Below are positions 1-8,026 of a stretch of DNA of 64,000 nucleotides, piece by piece. The notes under the pieces were generated by a model that saw only the letters and a list, made by a program, of their open reading frames with translations, made no database searches and was not told where the DNA came from. The position numbers were made by a program, and so were the translations under genes. Location of the stretch: positions 2,108,001 to 2,172,000 of the forward strand of contig NZ_CP187926.1 in the NCBI RefSeq assembly GCF_049933045.1, read 5' to 3'. Origin of the DNA: Pseudocolwellia sp049933045. Its GTDB lineage: Bacteria; Pseudomonadota; Gammaproteobacteria; Enterobacterales; Alteromonadaceae. Every line of letters starts with the position of its first letter. Within the stretch, counting starts at the first letter, position 1.

Positions 1-1037
1 ACATTTTGAATACGGGTAACACTTGCTGAGTTAAGGTCAGCACTAAATTGCTGATCTCTAAAAACAGTTAAACCTTCTTTAAGACTTAGCTGAAACCAAT
101 CTCGACAAGTAACGCGGTTACCTGTCCAGTTGTGGAAATATTCGTGTGCAATAACCGCTTCAATATTAAAATAATCAACATCGGTTGCTGTAGTTTCGTC
201 AGCTAATACAAACTTACTATTAAATACGTTTAGACCTTTGTTTTCCATTGCGCCCATATTAAAAAAGTCGACGGCTACTATCATGTAAATGTCTAAATCG
301 TATTCTAAGCCAAAGGTTTCTTCGTCCCATTTCATTGAATGTTTCAAAGATGCCATAGCATGATGGGCTTTAGATAAGTTTCCTTTATCAACAAAAATCT
401 CTAATACAACTTCTCTACCTGAACAGGTAGTAAAAGTATCACTTAACAAATCAAAACTTCCTGCTACAAGTGCAAACAAGTAACAAGGTTTTGGAAATGG
501 GTCTTGCCATTTTGCAAAGTGAGATCCGTTAGGTAAGTCACCTGAGTCAACTTTATTACCATTAGATAGTAAGAATGGATAACTAGCTTTGTCGGCAATC
601 ACTTTAGTTGAGAAAATAGACATAACATCTGGGCGATCAAGGTAGTAAGTAATACGTCTAAAACCTTCAGCTTCACATTGCGTACAAAAAGCACCACCTG
701 ATTTAAATAAGCCTTCTAACGATGTATTTTTAACAGGGTTAACTTGGGTTTCAATGACCAATTCAAAATCTGTTTCTGCTACATTTATTTCTAATTGCGT
801 TGCTGTTTGAACATAAGATTCTGTTGGTAATGCTTGTCCATTAACAGTTATTGAAACGAGCTCTAGTTCTTCACCTTGTAATATTAAAGGTTCAACTTCG
901 TCACTTGTGCGAGTAATTGACATCACGTTAGTTACAAGCGTTTGTGTATCGTCCAACTGAAATGTTAAATCGATAGTAGAAATATTAAATGCAGATTTTT
1001 TATAATCAGATAAATAACGGGCAGTAAATTCAGTCAT
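1..1037 (-). CDS. pepN: Aminopeptidase N, 5' part (C-terminus outside window)
   Basis: M1-family zinc aminopeptidase that removes N-terminal residues from peptides in the cytoplasm. About 345 N-terminal codons are present and the frame runs open to the window edge. The translation starts MTEFTARYLSDYKKSAFN and resembles E. coli PepN from its first residues. The GAMEN substrate-binding motif is encoded near 240-255. The zinc site HEYFHNWTGNR, followed by the KEGLT glutamate, is encoded near 90-155. The ATG at 1037 follows an AGGAACC ribosome site. Transcribed leftwards; the next gene upstream (nhaC-like) has its own terminator, so this is probably a separate transcript. Confidence 0.95.
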   Translation of the reverse strand, partial: MTEFTARYLSDYKKSAFNISTIDLTFQLDDTQTLVTNVMSITRTSDEVEPLILQGEELELVSITVNGQALPTESYVQTATQLEINVAETDFELVIETQVNPVKNTSLEGLFKSGGAFCTQCEAEGFRRITYYLDRPDVMSIFSTKVIADKASYPFLLSNGNKVDSGDLPNGSHFAKWQDPFPKPCYLFALVAGSFDLLSDTFTTCSGREVVLEIFVDKGNLSKAHHAMASLKHSMKWDEETFGLEYDLDIYMIVAVDFFNMGAMENKGLNVFNSKFVLADETTATDVDYFNIEAVIAHEYFHNWTGNRVTCRDWFQLSLKEGLTVFRDQQFSADLNSASVTRIQN

Positions 1038-1161
1038 GGAGGTTCCTACAATTCGATGAAAATAAAGTATATATAATATATTGCTGCTTTTGTTGGAGTT
1101 TTATTCGCTACCAAAGTAAAAATAAAACAGCTCAAATATTTTATAAAAGTTTAACAGATTT

Positions 1162-1192
1162 AAAAAAAAAAAGCCTGTAGAAACAGGCTTTA
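1162..1192 (-). terminator. Intrinsic terminator of the antiporter gene
   Basis: Stem AAGCCTGT/ACAGGCTT with an AGAA loop. On the minus strand it is followed by a run of about nine T (plus-strand A-run 1162-1170). It lies 24 bases past the antiporter stop and before pepN. Confidence 0.85.
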
Positions 1193-1215
1193 ATGATAAA
1201 AATTAGCGAGATAAT

Positions 1216-2664
1216 TTATTCAGCAACTAACTTTTTAATTTTAAATCCTGTGTAACCATAAGCAATAGCTAATACAGGATTAATGAAGTTAAAGAAGCAG
1301 TAAAAAATGTATTCATAATTGGTTAACGCTAAAACACCAAACATAAATGCACCACAAGTATTCCAAGGAATAAGTGGTGAAGATAAGGTACCTGAATCTT
1401 CCAGCGTTCTACTCAATACAAGTGGGTCTAAATTACGTCTTTTATATTCTTCTTTATACATGCGACCAGGCATTACGATAGAAATATATTGGTCTGCTGT
1501 AACTAAGTTAGTACCGATACATGTTGCAACTGTACTTGTGATCAAACCACCAACAGATTTCACAGAACCTAAAATGGCTTGAACAAACTTTTTCAACATA
1601 CCGAAGTGCTCTAAAACAGCTCCGAACATTAAGGCACACATAATTAACCAAACAATGTTTAACATGCTCTTCATGCCACCACCGCTTAACAAGCTATCTA
1701 AGTCAGAATCACCAGAGCTGATAGTAACACCATCAAATAAAGCGCCCCAAACCACGGTAATATTTGCTGTTAATGTATCAATACCGTTATCAGCTAAAGA
1801 TTTAATTAAGTCTGGTTGAAAAAATACAGCCCAAACAGCACCAAACAAGGCACCAATAGCAACAGCTGGAAATGCTGGCACTTTTTTAATCGCCATGGCT
1901 AATAATAAAAATACAGGAATAAGATTTAACGGAGTAATATTGAAATTAGCATCTAACTGCTTGTTAATATTTTCGACGGCTTCAAGTGTTACTGTAGTTT
2001 CAGCTGATAAACCTAAAAAGGTGAAGATAACCAAACTAATTGAGATTGATGGGATAGTCGTCCACATCATGTAACGTATATGAGCAAACAATTCCGAGCC
2101 TGCAACGACAGGCGCTAAGTTGGTTGTTTCTGAAAGAGGTGAAATTTTATCTCCACAGTATGCGCCCGAAATAATTGCACCTGCGGTAATTGCTGGATCT
2201 AACTGTAAACCAGTCGATATTCCCATTAAAGCAACACCGATTGTAGCTGCTGTGGTCCACGAGCTACCAATACTTAAGGCAACAATACAACAGATAATAC
2301 AAGTAGCAGCATAAAACCAACTTGGGTCGAGTATTTTTAAACCATAGTAAATCATACTAGGTACAGTACCCGACAACATCCATGAACCGATAAGAGAACC
2401 AACAGCTAAAAGAATAAAAATAGCCCCCATTGATATAGAGATACCGTTGATCATGGCTTTTTCTATGTCAGCCCAGTTATAATTATTTTTAAGGCCAATA
2501 ACAATAGCGATACCTGTCGCTATCAATAATGCGATTTGGTTAGGTCCACCTGTTGAATTATCACCAAAATAGAATACTGCGCCAGATAGCATGAATATAA
2601 GCGCTATTAGAGGTATTAACGCATCAAGCATACTAGGGGTTTTATGTTCTGACTGTTCAGTCAT
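1216..2664 (-). CDS. nhaC: Na+/H+ antiporter, NhaC family
   Basis: Inner-membrane protein of 482 aa with about 11-12 hydrophobic segments. It probably exchanges Na+ for protons, a common need in marine bacteria. The family signature region around residues 155-185, GAYCGDKISPLSETTNLAP, is intact, and the ion-transporter fold runs the full length. NhaC paralogues can instead exchange organic ions (for example malate/lactate), so the substrate is inferred. Single-gene unit: pepN follows after a terminator and prc lies upstream with its own terminator. An AAGG lies 10 bases before the ATG. Confidence 0.88.
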   Translation of the reverse strand: MTEQSEHKTPSMLDALIPLIALIFMLSGAVFYFGDNSTGGPNQIALLIATGIAIVIGLKNNYNWADIEKAMINGISISMGAIFILLAVGSLIGSWMLSGTVPSMIYYGLKILDPSWFYAATCIICCIVALSIGSSWTTAATIGVALMGISTGLQLDPAITAGAIISGAYCGDKISPLSETTNLAPVVAGSELFAHIRYMMWTTIPSISISLVIFTFLGLSAETTVTLEAVENINKQLDANFNITPLNLIPVFLLLAMAIKKVPAFPAVAIGALFGAVWAVFFQPDLIKSLADNGIDTLTANITVVWGALFDGVTISSGDSDLDSLLSGGGMKSMLNIVWLIMCALMFGAVLEHFGMLKKFVQAILGSVKSVGGLITSTVATCIGTNLVTADQYISIVMPGRMYKEEYKRRNLDPLVLSRTLEDSGTLSSPLIPWNTCGAFMFGVLALTNYEYIFYCFFNFINPVLAIAYGYTGFKIKKLVAE

Positions 2665-2849
2665 AGAAATTGTGCCTTATTATTATTCATATTACTTTTT
2701 ATGCTGATAACATGCCCTCTATTAAAAAATAGTGCAAGTTTTTTGTTAATAAAATATCGCCTACAGCTCTTTAAAAACAACCATTTGCAAAATAACTATT
2801 CACTTATACTGATTAAATACTTAATGGTTATTCACTATTTACAAGGCAT

Positions 2850-2880
2850 AAAAAAACCGCTGATTAAGCGGTTTTTTTTT
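2850..2880. terminator. Intrinsic terminator after prc (bidirectional)
   Basis: Stem ACCGCT/AGCGGT with loop GATTA, with an A-run on one side and nine T on the other. It can stop transcription on both strands and sits just past the prc stop. Confidence 0.88.
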
Positions 2881-2897
2881 ATAAATAATTAAATTAT

Positions 2898-4940
2898 TTA
2901 TTTTTTTGCCATTCGACCAGAAGAAGCTAAATCAAATGTAATTTTAGCCGCTTCATCTAAAAACGGGTCTAATTCATCTAATTCATCAGGTAAATCGTCT
3001 TCAAGTGTTTCTATTTTCTCTTTACCTAATTTAACTAATCTTTCATTTACTCTGATTAATTGCTTTGCTTTACGCTCTTCACGTTTTGCTTTACGAATAG
3101 CTAAGTTTAAAGAAACAGTTTTGTCGTCTTTCTCAGCTTTGTAAATTTCAATATCATCAAGTAAATAATTGAATTCAGTGTTTTCTTTAATACGTTCGTC
3201 ATGCAACAACTGTAAGTTAGCAAAATCACTGGTTAGTTCTTTTAATTTTTTGTATTCAGCTTTAGGGACTTTGTCCCAAGGTAGTGCGTTCTCTTCTTTA
3301 CTTTCGCCCCAGTCTTCTGGGTCTATTGCAGATGGAAAAGAGATATCAGGTAAAACACCACGATGTTGAGTACTGCCACCGTTAATGCGGTAAAACTTAG
3401 CAATAGTAAATTGAATACTACCTAAAGGCTTTTCGTATAAATCGTAAACACGACCTAAACCTCTGTGCTGTTGAACCGTACCTTTACCAAAAGTATGCTC
3501 GCCTATAATAACACCACGACCATAATCTTGAATAGCTGCAGAAAAGATCTCTGAAGCAGAAGCACTGTAACGATCAACCATTACGGTTAACGGACCATTA
3601 TAAAAACTAACACCATCTCTATCGCTATTAACTTCTATACGATTAGCACCATTACGTACTTGAGAAACAGGTCCTTTGTCGATAAATAATCCCGTTAGTA
3701 AAGTGGATTCAGTTAAAGAACCACCACCATTACCACGTAAATCAACAATAACGCCTTCTACGTTTTCATCTTCAAGTTTTTTTAATTCAACTTTAACATC
3801 ACGAGAAAGGTTGTTATAAAAACTTGGAATAGTGATAACACCAAGTTTTTTACTTGTCTTATCATCTTGAATTTCATAATAAACTTCAGATTTAGCTGCT
3901 CTATCTTCTAGCTTAATAGTATCGCGTATAATAGAAACTATTTTTGCATTAGCATCATCATCAGATTCGCCACTCAGCACTTGTAAACGAACTTGTGTGC
4001 CTTTAGGACCTTTGATCAATTCAACTACGTCATCTAAACGCCAGCCAATTACATCGACAAAGTCTTCTTCAGCTTGAGCAACACCTACAATTCTGTCTTT
4101 AGGCTTAAGTTCTTTAGATTTATCTGCAGGACCACCAGATACAACACTTTGAATAACGGTGTAATCTTCTTCTGCACGCAAAACAGCACCAATACCTTCT
4201 AATGAAAGATTCATTTCCATTTGGAAACGTTCAGCATTTCTTGGAGATAAATAAGAGGTATGAGGCTCTACAACTCGTGCAAAACTGTTCATTACAATTT
4301 GAAATACATCTTCACTTTCACTTTGCTTTAAACGTTTGATGGCGTAGCGATATCTTTTACCTAAAACTTCAGTAACTTTTTCCCATTTTTTGCTCGCTAG
4401 GGTTAAGTTAAGTGCATCATATTTAACTTTTAAACGCCATAATTCGTCTAGTTCAGCCTTATCTTTAGGCCAAGCAGCATCTTCACGGTCAAAGTTATAT
4501 GATTCATCTAAAGTGAAATCAAAAGGTTTTTCTGTTTCTAGAAGAGTTAAAGCATGTTCATAACGTTCTAAACGTCTTTGCAGGTTTAGGTTATAAATTT
4601 CATAAGCTTTATCTAATTTACCGCGAGAAATCACGGTATCGAAATCGAGTCTATATTTAGCAAAGCCATCAACATCGGCTTGAGTAAATATATTACGAGC
4701 ATAATCTAATTGTTTGATATATCTGTCATAGATTTGCATCGACAGATCATCATCCATTTTAACTTGCTTGTAATGTGCACGCGTAAATTGCGCCGTTATC
4801 CGTTTACTGGATGTTGCATGTTGCTCTTCTGGGGCTAAAATAGGTAAAGAAAGTTCTTCTACTTTTTTCTCATTTGCATTAACAAGTAAACTTGATAAAG
4901 AAATAGACACAGCAAGTGCGACACGACAAAACTTTTGCAT
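2898..4940 (-). CDS. prc: Tail-specific C-terminal processing protease Prc
   Basis: Periplasmic S41-family protease (680 aa, as in E. coli) that trims proteins from the C-terminus and takes part in envelope and peptidoglycan-enzyme turnover. A signal peptide covers about residues 1-22. An N-terminal helical domain is followed by a PDZ domain at about 245-325, containing the LSLEGIGAVL region. In the S41 domain the SASASEIFSAA and FGKGTVQ motifs give the catalytic Ser (about 461) and Lys (about 486). The C-terminal DUF3340-like helical region is Lys/Glu-rich. It lies 14 bases after proQ, the same order as E. coli proQ-prc, and is probably cotranscribed with it. Confidence 0.96.
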   Translation of the reverse strand: MQKFCRVALAVSISLSSLLVNANEKKVEELSLPILAPEEQHATSSKRITAQFTRAHYKQVKMDDDLSMQIYDRYIKQLDYARNIFTQADVDGFAKYRLDFDTVISRGKLDKAYEIYNLNLQRRLERYEHALTLLETEKPFDFTLDESYNFDREDAAWPKDKAELDELWRLKVKYDALNLTLASKKWEKVTEVLGKRYRYAIKRLKQSESEDVFQIVMNSFARVVEPHTSYLSPRNAERFQMEMNLSLEGIGAVLRAEEDYTVIQSVVSGGPADKSKELKPKDRIVGVAQAEEDFVDVIGWRLDDVVELIKGPKGTQVRLQVLSGESDDDANAKIVSIIRDTIKLEDRAAKSEVYYEIQDDKTSKKLGVITIPSFYNNLSRDVKVELKKLEDENVEGVIVDLRGNGGGSLTESTLLTGLFIDKGPVSQVRNGANRIEVNSDRDGVSFYNGPLTVMVDRYSASASEIFSAAIQDYGRGVIIGEHTFGKGTVQQHRGLGRVYDLYEKPLGSIQFTIAKFYRINGGSTQHRGVLPDISFPSAIDPEDWGESKEENALPWDKVPKAEYKKLKELTSDFANLQLLHDERIKENTEFNYLLDDIEIYKAEKDDKTVSLNLAIRKAKREERKAKQLIRVNERLVKLGKEKIETLEDDLPDELDELDPFLDEAAKITFDLASSGRMAKK

Positions 4941-4954
4941 GCATTAAACTCCGA

Positions 4955-5596
4955 TTATTCAGTAAATATGTTTTTAACTTGAGTTTTAACAACCATCCCA
5001 GAATCAAGTTGAACAGTAATATCTTTACCTGATACTTCGGTAATAGTAGCGTTCATTGGAGAGTTACTTAATTGTACTTTAACTTTCTTACCTACAATTA
5101 TAGACTCTGCTGAAACTGGTTGAAGTTTAACTTCAGTCTTAACACTTGATCGTTTGGTTGACTTAACAGCCTTAAATTTAGCTTTTTGATCTGGTTTAGC
5201 ATTTTGATCTTTAGCTGGCTTACGATCTTTATACTGCTTTTTCGTGTTGTTTTCTTTAGGTTTATTGTTACCAAATTTTTCTTGGCTTTCTTTTAACGTT
5301 TTGCTTGCATAATCAGCTTGTACCTGATCAATCTCTGCAGCATCGTTACCGTCGATATCCACACGAATGCTACCAACTTTAACCGATTTCAAGTATCTCC
5401 AACTACTTGTGTAATGTCTAAGCGCTTGTCTTAAACGTGTTTTACTAACGGTTTCATCATCGGTTAGCTTTTCGGCTAAATCTTGAAATATACCTATTTT
5501 TAATGGTTTAGCTGGTCCTTCAATAGAAAAACAAGCTGGAAATTTCTCAGCTAAATAAGCAATAATTTCTTTAGTACTAGTACGTTTAGTTTCCAT
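4955..5596 (-). CDS. proQ: RNA chaperone ProQ
   Basis: ProQ/FinO-domain RNA-binding protein (213 aa) that binds structured 3' ends of mRNAs and sRNAs. The FinO-like domain covers about residues 5-120 (includes TRLRQALRHYTSSWRYLK). A Lys/Gln-rich basic linker covers about 105-150. A C-terminal Tudor-like domain starts around residue 160 and includes GKKVKVQLSNSPMNATITEV. It lies directly upstream of prc and downstream of the 93-aa gene and msrC, so msrC-unknown-proQ-prc may be one operon. Confidence 0.95.
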   Translation of the reverse strand: METKRTSTKEIIAYLAEKFPACFSIEGPAKPLKIGIFQDLAEKLTDDETVSKTRLRQALRHYTSSWRYLKSVKVGSIRVDIDGNDAAEIDQVQADYASKTLKESQEKFGNNKPKENNTKKQYKDRKPAKDQNAKPDQKAKFKAVKSTKRSSVKTEVKLQPVSAESIIVGKKVKVQLSNSPMNATITEVSGKDITVQLDSGMVVKTQVKNIFTE

Positions 5597-5618
5597 AAAT
5601 CAACTTTTCACAAATAAT

Positions 5619-5900
5619 CTAATTTTCTAGATACTGTTCACGGTTTTCCAACAAATGTCGGCACCAGTCATAAATATCTTCACTTTCTAATTCAGGCAAA
5701 GCATCTTGCCCGATCCAAGTATCCCACACCAAATCTAATAAGCCTTCTAAAATCTCTGGTGCAATATCTTCTTCTGCTAAGTCGTATATTAAATGATAAA
5801 TTTCATTAATACGCTCAGCGACGAGTTCCTCATCACCATCCCAGTCTCCAACTACTGCTTCAGAGACCAAATAATCATGAATAACAACAATTTCTTTCAT
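5619..5900 (-). CDS. Small acidic protein of unknown function
   Basis: 93 aa, unusually rich in Asp/Glu (for example GDWDGDEELVAER), with several Trp and Tyr and no signal peptide or membrane segment. Its ATG shares one base with the msrC stop codon (TAATG), which indicates translational coupling and supports it as a real gene. It ends 23 bases before proQ. I do not recognise the family. Fold is probably helical; function unknown. Confidence 0.8.
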   Translation of the reverse strand: MKEIVVIHDYLVSEAVVGDWDGDEELVAERINEIYHLIYDLAEEDIAPEILEGLLDLVWDTWIGQDALPELESEDIYDWCRHLLENREQYLEN

Positions 5901-6376
5901 TAGTTTAACACGCCATGCTTGATGATGATATTTTCAAATACATTTATTATATTTTCTAATCCTGTTTGATCATTTTCATCAAAACGATCATAAGAAGGAC
6001 TATCTATATCTAAAACAGCGATCACTTTACCATTAACAAACAATGGAATAACAATTTCTGAGTTACTGTTTGAATCACATGCTATATGCCCAGAAAAATC
6101 ATGAACATTAGCGATTCGCATCGTTTTGTTTTGCTTTGCTGCTGCGCCACAAACACCTTTGTCAAAAGGAATACGTATACAAGCAACTTTACCTTGAAAA
6201 GGTCCTAATACAAGATCTTCTGAAAGAACGCGATAAAAACCAACCCAATTCACATCGTGTAAACTTTCAAATAATAAAGCACTAATATTAGCCATGTTGG
6301 CAATAATATCAGACTCATCACTAATAATAGCTTCAATTTGCTTTAGTGTAAGACTATATTCTTCAAGTTTGTTCAT
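5900..6376 (-). CDS. msrC: Free methionine-(R)-sulfoxide reductase (GAF domain)
   Basis: Reduces free Met-R-sulfoxide in the cytoplasm; equivalent to E. coli YebR/fRMsr. A single GAF domain fills the protein. The three family cysteines are present: GKVACIRIP, GVCGAA and GHIACDSNSNSEIV. The start at 6376 (MNKLEEYSLT) matches the family length; an ATG three codons earlier (6385) is the alternative, and neither has a clear ribosome site. A six-base inverted repeat (ATGCGT/ACGCAT, 6389-6405) lies just upstream. In E. coli yebR also precedes proQ-prc. Confidence 0.93.
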   Translation of the reverse strand: MNKLEEYSLTLKQIEAIISDESDIIANMANISALLFESLHDVNWVGFYRVLSEDLVLGPFQGKVACIRIPFDKGVCGAAAKQNKTMRIANVHDFSGHIACDSNSNSEIVIPLFVNGKVIAVLDIDSPSYDRFDENDQTGLENIINVFENIIIKHGVLN

Positions 6377-6482
6377 AATAAACATCGAATGCGTAAAAAA
6401 CGCATAACATACAGGTATAGTGCTTCAATTTAAAGGAATATCGATGTAAATAGACGATTTTTATCTATATTTGTTAAGGCAT

Positions 6483-6510
6483 AAAAAAAGCCGACATAAA
6501 TGCCGACTTA
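6483..6510 (-). terminator. Strand-specific intrinsic terminator after prpF
   Basis: On the minus strand, AAGUCGGC and GUCGGCUU pair over eight positions, two of them G-U wobbles, followed by seven U. On the plus strand the wobble positions become mismatches, so it should work only for the leftward prpF transcript. Confidence 0.75.
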
Positions 6511-6538
6511 GTGTTTATAGAGATTTATTTATAAAAAA

Positions 6539-7717
6539 CTAAAAACAATCACCAGGTACTCGCACATTACCTTCCATTAATATGCGTGCACTACGGCTCA
6601 TTATTGCTTTGTTTACCGTCCATTTCCCATCTACTAAACTGGCGTCAGCACCTACTTTTAATGTACCTGACGGGTGACCAAAAGTCACCGATGCGCAATG
6701 ACCACCGCCAGCAGCTAAATTAACTAAAGTACCAGGAATAGCTGAAGCTGCACCTATAGCAACAGCGGCAGTACCCATCATTGCATGATGTAGTTTGCCC
6801 ATAGAAAGAGCTCTAACATTTAAATCGATATCACTTGATTCAATTTTCTTGCCACTTGATGCTTGATAACTTTTAGCTGGAGAAACAAACGCAACTTTAG
6901 GCGTGTGTTGTCTAGCTTCAGCTTCTGAAAGCTCTTTAATAAGCCCCATTTTTAATGCGCCATAAGCTCTGATTTTTTCAAACTTAGCTAAAACTTCATC
7001 GTCATTATTAATATCATCTTGAAGTTCTGTACCTATAAAACCAATATCTTCAGCATTTAAAAATATAGTAGGAATGCCAGCAGTTATTATAGTCACTTTA
7101 AAGGTTCCAATATCAGGCACTTCAAGTTCATCAATAACATTACCTGTAGGAAACATGGCTTCAGATGGATCAACAGGTTCAATAAATTCAACAGGAACTT
7201 CTGCTGCGGGGAAAGTCACACCATCTAATTCAAAGTCACCAGTTTCTTGCACTTCACCATTTACGATAGGCACTTGAGCTATGATCGTTTTCTTTATATT
7301 AGCTTGCCAAATACGCACGGTACAAACACCGTTTTTAGGGATTCTTTCTTGCTCAACTAAGCCTGAATAAATAGCGAATGAACCAACTGCTGCCGTTAAG
7401 TTTCCGCAGTTACCACTCCAATCAAGAAAGGCTTTATCAATAGCTACTTGTCCAAATAGGTAGTCTACGTCGTGATTTTCAACATCACTTTTCGCTAAAA
7501 TTACGGTTTTACTCGTACTAGATGTTGCTCCACCCATACCATCGGTTTGTTTACCGTAAGGATCAGGACTACCGATAACGCGTAAAAGCATATTGTCACG
7601 TGCTTCACCTGCTACCTGACAAGATTCAGGTAAATCGGTTAAATTGAAAAATACACCTTTTGATGTACCACCACGCATATACACTGCGGGAATTTTCACT
7701 TGTGGAACATTCGACAT
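6539..7717 (-). CDS. prpF: 2-methylaconitate cis-trans isomerase PrpF
   Basis: Converts the 2-methylaconitate isomer released by AcnD into the form usable for 2-methylisocitrate formation, in the propionate-degrading methylcitrate cycle. The protein is about 392 aa and belongs to the diaminopimelate-epimerase-like PrpF family. It shows the N-terminal YMRGGTSKGVFFNL and DGMGGATSSTSK motifs and the central WSGNCGNLTAAVG with its conserved cysteine. The start at 7717 is chosen because GGAG lies six bases before it; an in-frame ATG at 7729 contains that ribosome site. Last gene of the gntR-prpB-prpC-acnD-prpF unit. Confidence 0.95.
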   Translation of the reverse strand: MSNVPQVKIPAVYMRGGTSKGVFFNLTDLPESCQVAGEARDNMLLRVIGSPDPYGKQTDGMGGATSSTSKTVILAKSDVENHDVDYLFGQVAIDKAFLDWSGNCGNLTAAVGSFAIYSGLVEQERIPKNGVCTVRIWQANIKKTIIAQVPIVNGEVQETGDFELDGVTFPAAEVPVEFIEPVDPSEAMFPTGNVIDELEVPDIGTFKVTIITAGIPTIFLNAEDIGFIGTELQDDINNDDEVLAKFEKIRAYGALKMGLIKELSEAEARQHTPKVAFVSPAKSYQASSGKKIESSDIDLNVRALSMGKLHHAMMGTAAVAIGAASAIPGTLVNLAAGGGHCASVTFGHPSGTLKVGADASLVDGKWTVNKAIMSRSARILMEGNVRVPGDCF

Positions 7718-7868
7718 GTTTATCTCCATACTATTAGTTCCGCTTGCTAAAATGTGTTTTTAAGGGTTTGAATAACGTTACCTAAAAGTCTGTGTTTCTT
7801 TTATTCGCCTTATTAATACACATTTTTTATTCGCGGTTTTCTAAGAGTTAATTAATCGTTTCTAATCT

Positions 7869-7903
7869 AAAAAAGCAGCATTAGATTACTCTTTTGCTGC
7901 TTT
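7869..7903 (-). terminator. Probable intrinsic terminator after acnD
   Basis: Stem AAGCAGCA/TGCTGCTT with a 13-base loop, followed on the minus strand by a run of about six T. It lies between acnD and prpF, so prpF expression may be reduced relative to the upstream genes. A second, weaker hairpin (TTGACG-AA-CGTCAA core) lies at about 7961-8001, between the acnD stop and this site. Confidence 0.65.
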
Positions 7904-8026
7904 GTATTATCTCATCATACAAAGTCGATTTTCATAAAAAGAGTTTTAGTGTTTTAACAAGGCTGAAGCGCGGAGTTGACGAACGTCAATGAGCACTTTC
8001 AACGTAGATAAAATACTAAAAATCAA

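Noticed and set aside
2701..2892. 63-codon plus-strand frame between prc and nhaC-like gene
   Set aside because: Runs through the prc terminator and ends in a Lys/Phe-rich stretch produced by the hairpin; not a gene.
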